Shown here: positions 32,691 to 44,305 of the stretch, piece by piece
How the letters are laid out: every line of letters begins with the position of its first letter
How positions within the stretch are numbered: position 1 is the first letter of the stretch
Assembly (NCBI GenBank): GCA_018350325.1
Contig: JAEVLN010000020.1
Span: forward strand, 465,796-529,795
Direction: 5' to 3'
Origin: Globodera rostochiensis
Taxonomy: Eukaryota > Nematoda > Chromadorea > Rhabditida > Heteroderidae
Length of the DNA stretch: 64,000 nt
The notes under the pieces: model-generated
What the model was told of the DNA's origin: nothing
The model's input: only the letters and a program-made list of their open reading frames with translations
Databases searched by the model: none
Made by a program: the position numbers and the translations under genes

Positions 32691-33789
32691 TCAAACACCA
32701 AAAAAAAAAAATTTTTTTTAATTAGGTTGACAGGTGATAAATGACCACTCTGACAGTGACGAAATGACCTTGAGGGTGGGGGATTATTTTACGCGGGCTT
32801 TAATTGAAAATGTTGTTGCTTTTTTACTTGGGATGGGGTCATTTTCAATAACGCTGCTGTTGCTAATTTGGGAGTTGAGATTGATTTCTCTTCATTATCG
32901 AGTAATGATTGCAAATTTAAATATAAACAAAAATTTAAACCTGCATTAAAAATCTGAAAATCTTATAAAATCTGAAAAAGCATTTGTTTGAGCACAAAAA
33001 AAAATTAGAAGATTGCGAAAGGCGATAAGAACGTTTGTTGAAATTATTAAATTCTCGAGAAGCACAATTTATTTTCAGGCATTTAGTTGAAAATGTTGTT
33101 ACCCTTTTTAACTTAGGCGGGAATTGATCTAAATAAATTTCGTAAAATTCGTTCTAAATAGCTTATATGAGCCCAAAATTTTTTGTGGTCTAAACTACAA
33201 AAGAGGAAAAAGATTGACTGCCTTAATTTTTTGGACGGGCAAAGTCGTAATTACGGGTGGAAAAAAATATTGAAGAACCTAACGAAATGATTTTTTACAT
33301 TATGCCTTTAAAAATGTTTCAAAAGTGAAATCGATTTGCCGAATGTTTTTGTTGCAAAATTTAAATGAAGTTAAATTTGATTGACAGCTGAGATGGAAAG
33401 TTTTGGTGCGCCGCGAAAGTTTGATTGACAGGTGCTTAATGACCTTGAGGATGGGGAGGGAAAATTGATTTAGCAATGGGCCCAATGGGTTTTGAGTGTT
33501 TAATTAAAAATCGTCCGCGCTTTTTTCAAACCCACGAGATGGCCCCTCACATTCGGAAAATTTGAACGGCGGAAGTTTGATTGACAGGTGAGAAGGGAAA
33601 AATTTTGGTGCGCGGAGAAAGTTTGATTGACAGGTGCCGAAATGACCTTGAGGGATGGGGGAGGGAAAATTGATTTGGCAATGGGCCCAATGGGTTTTGG
33701 GGGACTAATTAAAAGCTTGTTTAATCCGCTAACACCCGCGCGGTTTTGTTGGGACTGAATTGACCGCAAGCCGCTCGCTTTTGTGGTTT

Positions 33790-34190
33790 GTTAGGAGACG
33801 GGATGTTCAAAGGACCCAATAGGTTTGGGTCTGGTGGCGGCATGATCAAAGAACCCGAACCCTCCAATAGCTTTAGACCTTGCGGGCGGCATGATGAAAG
33901 AACCCAATAGGTTTTGGCTTGGGGCGGTAAGATCAAAGTACCCAATAGGTTTCGGTTTGGGGCGGCAAGATCAAAGGGTTTCTCCAATAGGTTTTGGCTT
34001 GGGCGGCATGATCAAAGACCCCGACCCCTCCAATAGGTTTTGGCTTGGGCGGCAAGATCAAAGGATCTGACCCCTCCAATAGGTTTGGGTACCCGCGCCC
34101 TTTTTGGCCGCGCCGTACCCGCGCGGTTTTGACCCGGGCTATACCCGGGCGGTTTTGACCCGGGCTATACCCGGGCGGTTTTGAGGCCAT
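33790..34190. repeat. Terminal minisatellite, right arm
   Basis: Inverted counterpart of the left array with about six units plus CCCGGGCTATACCCGGGCGG-type end repeats. The end repeats differ in sequence from the left arm (CCGGGCTATACCCGG against CCGGGTATCGTCCGG), so the outermost arrays have begun to diverge or were homogenised separately. Confidence 0.88.
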
Positions 34191-34198
34191 ATGCTGCT

Positions 34199-34204
34199 GA
34201 TAAA
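34199..34204. repeat. 6-bp target-site duplication GATAAA (right)
   Basis: Directly follows the right terminus and matches 25,147-25,152 exactly. Confidence 0.9.
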
Positions 34205-34713
34205 CTACTTATGATGTATGTAAAACACAGATACAAGCTCAAAATTTCAAACAATAACAAGATATAGTTCACAAATAATATTAATTTTTCTTAAAGATTA
34301 AACTTAAGAATTTTTTTTGTTTGTTTTTTGTAAACTGGTCAAATTTATTGCACTTTTGCCACCGCCTGAGCACCTCCGATAGCGGATTTCAATATCTTAC
34401 AATTCACCCAATCAGTAGCCGAAACACCATCATTTTTAATTAGCATTTCCTAGATTTATTTGAATTCTAATTTATTATTTTAATTGAATAAATTAATACA
34501 AATTCTTTATGAACGCTCGAATATATTTTTGAAATTATTCAAATCGTTTTTCATATTTTTATTAATTATAAAATAATTCTAATAATGACGATTGCACAAT
34601 GTGACAATTATTTTTATTTACATTGCTGAATCTTTTTTTTTATTCACTGGTTGCCATTAGGCCGACAATATTAAGAGTCGTTCTATGAGCACAAATTTAA
34701 ATATAACTAAAAC
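34205..34713. other. AT-rich spacer before duplication copy 2
   Basis: No gene or strong repeat seen. The stretch 34,345-34,400 is GC-richer and might be exon-like, but no frame is convincing. Confidence 0.55.
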
Positions 34714-35745
34714 AATTTTTGTGCCTATTTAGGCGCCTAAATAGGCAAATAAAATTTTTTACAGAAGGTTTTAACAAAAAAGGAAATGAAAAAATAAGCA
34801 TCATTTCTGCTTATTGCAGTTACAAATCAAAAATTTTTCGACCTGAGATGTATAAGATTGGGTAGAAGTTTGAAGCCCTAAATTTAATTTTTGTTGTGCC
34901 AAGTTCGCAGAAAAAATAGGCATTTGCCTAAAAGTGCCAGCCCTGATTACAACAAGTTCTTAAATTCAAATTCAAATTCAAATTTATATTTTAATGTTTG
35001 ACTTTTTAGAGTTTGTTGTGATTACAAATAAAGTTGTTTTAATGTCGAGAATTATAAATGTTGTTTTGCAGTTGAATTGCTTTTATGAAGTTTGGTATAT
35101 TAGATTCTTTTTTTGGCGGTGGTTGTGGCTGGTTCTTTGACGGTAAAAACATCTTTTATTTATTTAAAGTTTGTGCTCAATTCAACGGACCCATAAACAA
35201 CCATATTTTTTATAACCTTTATGACAAGAAAAAGCTCATAATACGTTGTTTAGTTTGATATGATAAAATGTTGAAGACTTCTTGAACAAGCAAAAATTGA
35301 GAATGCCATATTACTTAATGATTATCGTGGAAAGTAAACTATATTTTTAAATTGCCTTTTTTATAGTACAAATATTTCTTTAAATGATTTAGTGATTTTA
35401 ATTATTTTTTCAGCTTAGATCAATATAGACAATGATTTAAATTACCATAGACATACAATTTAAGTCTTTAAATGTTATTTTTAGTTTTTTGTCATATGCT
35501 GCAATAGCTTTAACTTTATTACCATTTGTTTATAGTAATGAACTTTAGATTTTAAATTTGCTTTGAACTTTTGGTATATTGTAAAAACTGCTTTCGGACT
35601 CATCGTTTATCTTGTATTAATTTTATATAATCATGTTTTTTATTTTTAATTATTTACATACAGTGTTATTTTTTTGCAGATCACACATAATCGTTTTTAT
35701 GAGTATTTAAGAAATTAATCAGCATAAAGATTATACATAAATACA

Positions 35746-35847
35746 ATGGATGTTATTGTCTTGGCTCACTCACCAGCGGGATGCCGCGTTCGCTCCCGTG
35801 AGCACGTGACGGATCAACTTTTCCAATTGCATTTAAAAAACGTATAA
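35746..35847 (+). CDS. Exon-like small ORF in duplication copy 2
   Basis: Counterpart of 11,740-11,841 with Tyr replaced by His at residue 20 and the internal donor-like GTGAGC. The frame is preserved but too short to assign. Confidence 0.2.
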   Translation: MDVIVLAHSPAGCRVRSREHVTDQLFQLHLKNV

Positions 35848-38255
35848 CTTATTATATTTTCATAGATTTGTTTACATTTTGCCATCAATATATCAACGTG
35901 CCTAAGGCTCTGTCTGAAGATACGCCCTGAGTTTTATTCACTAGAATTTGCGTAAACTTTAAACCATTTATAACAGATTAATTTTTATTTTATTTTTGTA
36001 TAAAATTAATTTATAGTTTGCCTTGGTCAGTTACTGTTGCACATTTTATTAATATAATTAGTTTTGTAGTTATTATTCATCTAAGCCATATTAGATTACA
36101 GATTTTATTTTTAAAGATGAATATATTATTGAATCATTTAGTTACATTTATTTTGAAATAGTATACAGATACATAATTTTAACAAAATTTTTTAGAATTT
36201 GTATATATTTAATTTAAAAAATTTTAAGCTAAAAATTAAAAAAAATCTTTTTAAATATAAAAAAATATTTTAATGACAAAAAGTTATTTAAAAAATCCAA
36301 AAGTCATGGGACAAAAAAATTTAATAACTTGGTAAAAATCCAAGCATAGTATGGATCCTGGTTCGCATAAACAATGTAAAACCCCCGAAGATAAAATATT
36401 ATGATTTATTTTGGTGGTTCGAAGCTTGCGGCCCGAAACTTGCGACCCGAATTTTGCGGCCCTAATTAAAGCAAAAAAAAAAAAGACAAAACAACTTTTA
36501 AACTTGATAATTTATTACACCATTTTGTCATAAAAATGCAAGAAAAGTTAATAGCTCATATTGTCTGGACTAGTCGTCCCACTGATCAAAATTTTCCAGC
36601 GAGTCGGTATTGTACCGCTCTAAATTTTAATAGTAATTTAAAAAAAAAATTGCTCTTTTTATACTATGATTTTTTGTTTTTTTATGCTAACAAATTTCAA
36701 ATCAGATTTGGATTTTTAAAATATTACATTTTCATGGACATCATCATTTAGTTATTACTGATTTGATCAAAAATCGACAAATCACAAAGAATTACTTTCT
36801 GTATTTAAAAATTCATTTGATACAGAAATCTTTCATAAAATTACCTGTTAAATATTTTGTTATGCTCAGCTTTGCGCTGACGTGAATCCACATATTGCAT
36901 CCGTTCCGTGTCTTCGCAATGTCGATTAAAATTGCCTTATATTATTGGAGGAATACCTTAAACATTAATAAGTGTTAAGATTTAACTGATAATGTAGTGC
37001 TATGTTTAGTCAAATAAATAAATAAAAATATTCTAGTGCAAAAAATTTCTAATATTTTGCAAGCAATCTTTTAAGGCATCTTTATTATTTTTGCATTAAA
37101 AAATATTTTTATGGATAATCGCATATATTTATCAAATTATATCATATAGTTGTTCCAAAGAGCGTCTTTATATTTGTAATATTTTTTAATTGATTTTTTC
37201 TAGATATTCAAACTTTTGTAACACACTTTTTATTTTATAACTTTTTATTTATTGCTTTATCAGTATAATTATTTTATTTCAATAATAGTAATGATTCTAA
37301 ATGATTTTATGTACATTCATAAACCTTTATTAATAGTTTTTTTGTGTCTCTTTTTTTTAATATTTCAGTTTTTAATTTAATTTATGTGTGGTTGTGTTGC
37401 TTTACTAATTATATCTATTAATTTTTATACATATTGCTGTAATTGGCATATTATTGAAAATTAATTTGGTGTTGGTTAAATATGGTTGTGAGTCTCGTAT
37501 TTCTTCGATGAGATTTACCATCACAAAAATACTTCATTTCCAAACCAATCAAATTACGATCAGTATATCAAATAACTTTTATTTTTGTGCACAATGTTTA
37601 AATAATATTTCTATGTTATAATTTTTCTCGCCATGGTGCTGGACAGTTGCATAGGCTAATTTTACTTAATAATAACAAATGCGTAAAATGTACAATATTT
37701 AGATAAACAATACACTATAAAAAATACATTTATAAAACTGAGCAAACTAATTATTGAATCAAATATAATTGACTTTAATATTATCTTTTTTTTTATAATA
37801 AACATTCAAAAACGGTTAATATAAAATCAAAAATTACACGTGTAGAAGCAGTGGAGAGGAGATTTTTGACCTTGTTTTGGCATCATTTTTACAGCTCAGT
37901 TGCTGGGAAGCATAGCATCAATGTATATGAATGCATTCAACATAAAAAATTACAAAAAGGATTAATTGGAATTAACAAAAATAAAAAAGTATTTACATTT
38001 TCAAAGTTCCTATTTATTTATATTAAAATTTTAAAAGTGCGGACCACAACAGTGAATTTTTGTATATTGTAACTTTTTGTTGGGTACAATTTAAACGACA
38101 AAAAATTAAACCAAAAAATAAAAAAACAAGTGGTTCCAGTATTATTTAATGCAACTCTAAAGTATATGACAACCCTAAAATATAAAATATAATTCTTTTA
38201 AAACTAACAAATAAAAATAAAACCTAAAACCTAAAACCTTTTTTTCAGGCAACGG

Positions 38256-38441
38256 ATGGAGAACACAGATGCGGGAGAGGATACCAAAAAAGCGATTAAA
38301 GAAATTTTTCAGTTAAATTACCACAACAAAATGCTTAAATATAAATCTAGATCAATAAAGCGAAAAAATTTACATTTTTTAATGATGTTTTCTCAAAGCT
38401 ACCTTGTAAGGTCATCCAATTCTGCTTTTAAATTGATGTAA
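38256..38441 (+). CDS. Exon-like small ORF after TTTTTTCAG, copy 2
   Basis: 61-codon frame, counterpart of 14,233-14,358. Charged N-terminal part rich in Glu, Asp and Lys, preceded by a strong acceptor-like sequence. The C-terminal half differs from copy 1 because of small indels, so that part is probably not coding. Confidence 0.25.
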   Translation: MENTDAGEDTKKAIKEIFQLNYHNKMLKYKSRSIKRKNLHFLMMFSQSYLVRSSNSAFKLM

Positions 38442-39703
38442 AACATGAATATTTAATAAATATCATAATAATGTTAAAAATGAATTGGAGAATTAATAAG
38501 TGTTGACTACAGTATGAAATTTTGATTCAAATTTATTTACCAAAATATGGATCAAAAACCCAAAATCGTCCAAAATATTGATTCAAAATGTGCTGGAACT
38601 GACAAAATCCAATCAATATACGCGTTTTTAATTCATCGTATCATAAGGGGTTTATTTATGTGAGCGCAAGTGATTTTGTTTTTACATCGCATTCTTATTA
38701 ATTAAAATTTTTTGTAAAAATTCTTAATGAAATCCAAAATTATATTGACAAAAATGTATCAATGTTGCGAATATATAATTTTTATCTTAGTATTATTTAT
38801 GTCAATCAAATTATGTCAGATAAAATTAAATCACTTTCATGTGGACCGCCGGAAGCCCAAAGAGTCTGATATTTTATAAATTTAAAAAAGTGTTATATGC
38901 AGAAAATGTTCACTTTAATTCTTTACAGAACTTGTTATTATAAGGACAGTTGGTTTTATTTTCATAATTGAAGTAAATTAGTCGGCAAAATTTTATTATG
39001 TTGATTTTTTATAATATCAAATTTCAAATAGTTTTACATTTGATTAACATCTTCCAAATATTTTTGTAATATTTATATATTATTTACTTCCAAAATTAAA
39101 ATATACTTTTAATAAATTTCAATGATAATCAAAATTCTTTACATGCTTTTTGTTATTAAATTAATTTTGGTTCAAAATAATTAAAAAAACGAATTATGTA
39201 AATAATTTGTCTAAAATTTTATGTTGAAAAATAGTAACCCACTCTTCATTTAAAACCCCCTTACTAATTTCTTCACTTCGACGGAGCCTGGAGCACTTAA
39301 GTAAAGCAGAATATGTAAATTAATTGATTTCGAAAATTGTTTACTTAATTCGAATTTTTATTTTTTGCTCATTTTTTAATATAAATTGGTAATTATTATT
39401 TTTTGCAAAGAGTTAGTTAAAATATTGATATTTTAATCATATAAATTCCAAGACAGGAGACTGCCTGCACACAATATAGAGCAACATGACCACAAGGGGC
39501 GCGGCATCGCGTTGGGGTGCTCATCATGCAATACATTCTTGGAATTAAAATTGTAATAATTAGGGAACAATTTATATGATTTTGAATATTTTTATGCTTA
39601 TATGTTATGTAGAATACGGCCCAAAAATTGCGTTTCGCGTTGGTTTGAGCGTCCAGTTTATAACAAAAAATTAATTTGTAAATATCGATAGCTTATAAAA
39701 ACA

Positions 39704-39814
39704 ATTTCTCGGTTTTTTGGGTCTCATTCTCGGTCTCGAGTCTCGGGGTCATTTCTCGGTCTCGGTTCTCGGTGTCATTTCTCGGTCTCGGTTCTCGATT
39801 CTCGGTAAATTTCA
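39704..39814. repeat. CTCGGT short tandem repeat, copy 2
   Basis: Identical in structure to the array at 24,172-24,282 in copy 1. Confidence 0.85.
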
Positions 39815-40237
39815 AGTCTCGAACAGCTCTAATAACTAACCAGAAAATAAATGCATAACAAAACAAAAAGTTTTTACTCAGCATTTGTTTTGCAATTATA
39901 AACCTTTTTGTTTATATTTACGAAAAAAAAAAATTACCTATTTGCTGTGAAGCATCAAAAAGCAAAAATTATTAAAATAACAAATTTAATATGATATAAC
40001 AACAAATAAAACAAAATATGAAATATAATTACATATTAATGTTCATTTAAAAAAAAATTAGATTCCAAATTAAAATGATAGAACACCTAATATATTAAAA
40101 AATTTTAAAAAAAGTAGTAACCCATAAAAAAAGTTAATTCAAAATATTTTATTCAAAGCGGTAATGGCAGAATATTATTGAACAAATCAAAATAAGTCTT
40201 TAATCCAAAACACAACAATTCAAAATACAGACAAAAG

Positions 40238-40747
40238 TGAAACTAGCACTCATTTAATATTAATCCAAAATAATTTAAATTATATTTTATTGATGTAAAA
40301 GTTTCAGTTCAACCAATTTACTCAAAAAGTGGAAAATAATCGATTTCTTTTAAAATTGATTATGGAACTCTAAAAGGCTTAGTATATTCAGTTCACGAGT
40401 GAGAAAGGGATTTTATTATTATTGTAATTATAAAGAAAATATTTATTCGTTGAGATATTCCTTTAAACTTATAAACTATAATTTTTATTCACTATACTAA
40501 ATCAGTGTGTCCGTCTGTATGTTTGTCCCGTTTTAAATGAAATTTTTGCACAACCACAATTTTATGTAATATTTCCTTCTGGCCATTTAGTTTTGTTTTT
40601 TAAGATCTAACTTAGTTTTTTTTTTTTTTAAGATCTAACTACCCAAAAATTCACCACAATTGTATTAAATATTTCCTTCTGGCCTGTTTTTTTAAGATTT
40701 AATTATCAGTTGATCATTATTTTAATATTAATTTTAAATTATTTTTA
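40238..40747. other. AT-rich spacer with a short direct repeat
   Basis: Contains two copies of ATATTTCCTTCTGGCC (about 40,567 and 40,669), each followed by TTTTTTAAGAT. No gene seen. Confidence 0.6.
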
Positions 40748-41640
40748 GAAATATAATGGACGTAATAAACAATTATTTCCAACTGACGCACCGTGTTCTT
40801 CTACTTCTTTGCAAGATATAAACGGGTTACAAGCTCCTGAAAAAAGCGGACAAACGGGTTCAAAGCTCCCGTTTAAAAAAGCGGTTGAACCGGTTCAAAG
40901 CTCCGGTAAACAAAAGCGGCCAGAAAATTTGACAACAATGAAAAAACTAATAATGATGTGTTTATAAATCTTGATGAAATTGAAGATATTTCGGATATTT
41001 CTTTTAGCCAATATTATTGTATTAATAAAAGCAAATCACATGTAGCGGAAAGAAAAGCAAAACAGAGAGAAAAAATGGATATTAATGAAAAAGAAAAAGA
41101 AGTTGAAATGAATAGAACCCGAATAGGTATCAAAAGAGCTTTGATGATGGATGAAGAAAGAGAATATAAGAAAAGTAGTGAGCGTATTCAGTATGCCATT
41201 AAAAGAGCGCGTATGACTAATGAAGATTTGGAAAAAGAAAGAGAATCGAATCGTTCAAATAAACACACTATTCGAAAAAGCTTTAAAAAGGGTTTTGATC
41301 AGTTTGGTGTTGCTGGAGAACATAAAAATGTTTTTTTTACGAATTGGGACAATTTAATCTTAAATGTTCAAAATGTAAGTCATTGCATTTCCCTGAGGAA
41401 ATATCAGAACGAGCTAAAACTGTCGAGAATGTGTTTAATAGTTGCTGTGGAGGAGGGAAACTTTTAAAACTCGGAGAAAAATTAGATGAATACTCTGAGG
41501 AATTGAAAGTTCTTTTTCATAAAGATCATCCTTATCACAAAAATTTTATCACCAACATTCGCCGCTACAATAGTGCGTTTGCTTGCGCTTCTATTAGCTG
41601 TTTTAAATTTAAACTACCAACACCGGGTAACTATCACTGA
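40748..41640 (+). pseudogene. Helitron N-terminal relic
   Basis: A Lys/Glu/Arg-rich leader (40,958-41,290) is followed by a region matching the Helitron N-terminal domain: a CSKCKSLHFPEE zinc-binding stretch, FNSCCGGGK, and NIRRYNSAFACASIS near 41,550-41,600. The zinc region and the leader are in different frames, and nothing resembling the HUH nuclease or the helicase follows, so this is a truncated relic. It differs clearly from the 14,444-22,939 element and lacks the GCAGGGGC octamers. An upstream segment (40,748-40,945) after TTATTTTTAG may be its first exon; it contains a 30-bp tandem repeat around GGTTCAAAGCTCC. Confidence 0.65.
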
Positions 41641-42260
41641 ACTCCTCGGCTCCTTTTGGTACCCAAACTTTGGTGCGTTCGCGTCGCGGGTACCGTCAGT
41701 AGGCAAAATTGCCGAAGCCAAAACCAAAGCAAAAAATAATCCACCAAAAATTAGACATGAAAAACAATGTATTTATTAGCTTTTTATTTCAATTTTAAAA
41801 TTTGTTTTTTGTTTATCATTTATACAATAAAAAATGATTGACTACTTGAAATTTGTATTGTAAAATAATTCACTTGAATGTAATTTTTTTCGACACGAAA
41901 ACTTTTAAATAAAAAGAGAAACAGAAAATCAAAAGAAAAGAAAATAAAATAGGCAGTGATAGAAAAAAAACATCTCTCGCTTTTGTGTGAAACAAACACA
42001 AAGACTATAACATCTTTTGAAATAAACGAGATTAAAATAGTAAATAGATATGAAAAAGAACACATAATCTAAAACAAGTCAAGAATCAGGGTAAGAGTCA
42101 AAGCAAGAGTCAAAATAGTCGAAATACAAAGCAAGAATCAAGACAAGATTCAAAGCAAAAGGAAACATTTAATACCGAATGATAAAAGACAAAAAGAGCG
42201 GTTGGGTGCCGCGAAGCGGCAGCCAAACGCTCGTAAGTAATTAAATTAAAAATAATTCAA
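41641..42260. other. AT-rich region with CAAGARTCAA repeats and a hairpin
   Basis: No gene seen. 42,075-42,165 is built of short imperfect CAAGAGTCAA-type repeats. The minus-strand frame at 41,820-42,065 is AT-rich, hydrophobic and not convincing. Confidence 0.6.
42196..42232. repeat. Long GC-rich hairpin with GAA loop
   Basis: GAGCG, TTGG and TGCCGC on the left pair with GCGGCA, CCAA and CGCTC on the right around a GAA loop, giving about 15 paired bases with small bulges. The GAA loop and inner stem style match the Helitron terminator hairpin at 14,520-14,540, so it may be the terminator of the Helitron relic upstream, though no CTRR follows. Confidence 0.6.
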
Positions 42261-42420
42261 ATGAAAAATAATTTAGATAATACAGCGCGTATCGGCAAAT
42301 CTTTATTGCCCGCACTTAAAAGTGATGCTGCCAATCCAAATCGTGGAGTCATTGGGTGTCACTAACAGCATTGTGAAATCTGGCGAAATTTTTACTATCA
42401 CCCTGGGCAATCTTTTTTAA
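42261..42420 (+). pseudogene. Short coding relic in two frames, unknown
   Basis: A 34-codon frame from ATG at 42,261 ends at 42,365. The overlapping frame from about 42,343 continues with protein-like composition to a stop at 42,420, suggesting one coding sequence broken by a 1-nt shift. No family recognised. Confidence 0.25.
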
Positions 42421-42663
42421 CAAATTTCCATAATAATTAAAAAATTTAATTCTTAAAATAAACAAAAATAAAAAAAATAATACAGAACACAGCATAAACG
42501 CCGCTCAAATTATTCATAAATATATTGAAAATAATTTATAGAAAAAAAATAAGAATTACTAAATTTAAACAGCGATGATAAAACTAAAAATTTATTAATT
42601 TAAATAAATTGTATAACAATTTGGATAAATAGTGTGGATAATGCATCTCACACGTCGGCAATA

Positions 42664-42812
42664 GATTTATTCGTTCATTGATTTTTTTGGCGATTGAAAA
42701 GGTTCATATCATAAAATGGGTACCACTGGAAAATAAAGGTAAAATACGGAATATAATCTCCTGTTTACAAATCGTTCATAAATTCTAACTAATTCAATTG
42801 ATGTTTAACAAA
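42664..42812 (+). repeat. 0.14-kb direct repeat, copy A
   Basis: Matches 44,934-45,078 plus the first bases after the Polinton (63,343-63,349). It includes TCGTTCATTGATTTTTTTG and ends ATTCAATTGATGTTTAACAA. It shows what the Polinton target looked like before insertion. Confidence 0.8.
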
Positions 42813-43546
42813 TTTTCTTGATTTGAATATTAGTAGTCTTTTTGCAATTTAAATGATATACTTTATTTAGCAGCTTTCCATTGCATTTCTATTTAAATTC
42901 AGATATCCCACATTGATAAAAAGATTTCAAAAAATAGTAAAAGCAATTGAGCAATTACACTTTAAAATGTGAAATCATCTGTTTCAATTAATTTGCTAAC
43001 AGTTTTTGGCGACCCCGATGTTTTGCCATCAACTGCATTGACAAAATTATAAAAATATTAAAAAATACAACTTTAAAAAAATCGAAATACGGAATGCTAA
43101 AGAAATAGTAAAATATTTATAAGTGAATTATTCCCAAATTACAAAAATTCTATAGAAATATCCAATTATTTAAAAAAAAAATAAATATCCAAAAATATAT
43201 TTAAAAAACCACAGTAATGAAAATTTATCTCATCAACTTATATTACCGTTTTCTATGGAATTAATCTGAATAAACAAACTAATAACCCATAAAGGAACTC
43301 CTTTAAAAATTTTTTAGTGCATTGCATAAACAAATAATTAACTCATCATTTCATGAAGCGTCACCATCTACAAATTACAAATCCCTATCATAAACATCTC
43401 CCTACAACGACAAAATTTTAAAGTCAAAACATAAGGCCCAAGTAATAAATATATTATTATAGCTCTCATGCAGCATCTACATTCATTAAGTGGACTACTC
43501 CCTTTTAAGATTAAGTTTCAGGCGGGTGCAGAAAGCGCCTAAAAAG
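42813..43546. other. AT-rich spacer, no gene seen
   Basis: Only A/T-rich sequence with no open frame of note. It ends in a GC-richer patch at 43,515-43,546 flanking the Harbinger element. Confidence 0.6.
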
Positions 43547-43758
43547 CAGGGGCCTCATGCTCGTCTCGTGGTTTAGTAAACCATGGTTAACGGCTTAACC
43601 ATGGTTTAGTTAACCGTGGTTAACGGCCGACCTTAACCGCTATGCTAGTCATTAACCGTGGTTAAGCAAACCGTGGTTAACGTAACAGTGAAGTAAACCG
43701 TGGTTTATAAAATTATTAATAGCATAATTTTATTATTATAAAATAATAATTTAATCAA

Positions 43759-44145
43759 TTAAAAGTTTCGATTAATATAATCATTCCGAATAACTTCCGC
43801 ACTTTGGGCAATATTTTCATTTGGATTTTCTTGCATGCCATCACCCTCCACATCCCCTGCTGCTACAAACGGTGGTAATGGCGCGTGACAATCAATAGCA
43901 ATGTTGTGAAGCATGCTGCATACCGCAGCAATTTTAGTCAATTTGACTTAAATAGTTTATTTTCAGCCGCAGATTATAGCTAAATACCGGGGCTTAGTCT
44001 GCATTTGTACATTAAGCACCCCCATCGGTTTTGAATATACCAAAACACTGCTCAATAGTTACTCGAGTCTGTGCATGCGCAGCGTTGTAACTTTCTTCTT
44101 TTTGTGTACGTGGAAATCTTATTGGAGTAAATAGCCAAATATCAA
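43759..44145 (-). pseudogene. HARBI1-like DDE transposase fragment
   Basis: Reading leftward, the first part carries FPRTQKEESYNAAHAQTRV followed by IEQCFGIFK, typical of the C-terminal half of PIF/Harbinger nucleases, where the last acidic catalytic residue lies in the IE-x-FG motif. A stop and frame change follow near 44,012, and the C-terminus resumes as an AAVCSMLHNIAID segment at 43,860-43,930 and ends at 43,759. The N-terminal half with the first catalytic Asp residues is absent. Broken and non-functional. Confidence 0.75.
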
Positions 44146-44305
44146 AAAGGAGGTTGGTGTTGGAGAGGCAAAGGAACTCCATCTCAAAGTGCTCGAAAAA
44201 GAAAGCGCGAAGTTGGATTTGGAAATGGAGAAGCTGAAACTTGAAAGCGAGGTGTTGAAGATGAAGAAGGACAAACACTTGGGCTATAGCATTGAGGATC
44301 TTTGA
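44135..44305 (+). pseudogene. Harbinger accessory protein C-terminus (coiled coil)
   Basis: A 56-codon open segment without a start encodes a Leu/Glu/Lys heptad-rich helix ending GYSIEDL and a stop. PIF/Harbinger elements encode a second Myb/SANT-like protein that often ends in such a coiled coil; that identification rests on context. The 5' part is deleted. Confidence 0.5.

Larger units (their letters stand above)
25153..34198. mobile_element. Palindromic Polinton-related element with giant inverted repeats, 9.05 kb
   Basis: Left arm 25,153-29,614 and right arm 30,031-34,198 are reverse complements (mirror coordinates sum to about 59,645) around a 416-bp spacer. The arms differ by scattered substitutions and by about 290 bp of extra terminal minisatellite in the left arm, so they are not an exact read artefact. 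A perfect 6-bp target duplication (GATAAA) flanks the unit, and its ends (AGCAGC...GCTGCT) are exact inverted repeats. Each arm carries a pX-like gene and a partner gene in the same order, with the same overlapping arrangement, as genes at 53,950 and 54,314 of the Polinton, and the termini share CCCAAACCTATTGG with the Polinton's terminal repeats. There is no polymerase, integrase or capsid gene, so it is probably mobilised in trans by a full Polinton. Family assignment is inference from homology and target duplication size. Confidence 0.88.
30031..34198 (-). repeat. Right arm of the palindromic element
   Basis: Reverse complement of the left arm, shorter by about 290 bp because it has fewer terminal minisatellite units (33,790-34,130). 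Both genes remain open in this arm with only a few amino-acid differences, implying either recent formation or gene conversion between arms. Confidence 0.92.
34714..40237 (+). repeat. Segmental duplication copy 2 (Helitron-free)
   Basis: Direct copy of 10,706-24,705 without the Helitron. The empty insertion site lies at about 38,460-38,470. It includes the same exon-like islands (35,746 and 38,256) and the CTCGGT array (39,704-39,814). Its first bases begin in the centre of the foldback repeat, of which only the right arm is present. Confidence 0.93.

Noticed and set aside
25153..34198. Palindrome as a chimeric or fold-back sequencing artefact
   Set aside because: Arms differ in minisatellite length and in scattered bases, the spacer is unique, and a perfect 6-bp duplication lies outside both ends. 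Long-read confirmation would still be wise.
42196..42232. Confirmed Helitron 3' end
   Set aside because: Hairpin style fits, but no CTRR follows within a normal distance and no empty site is available.
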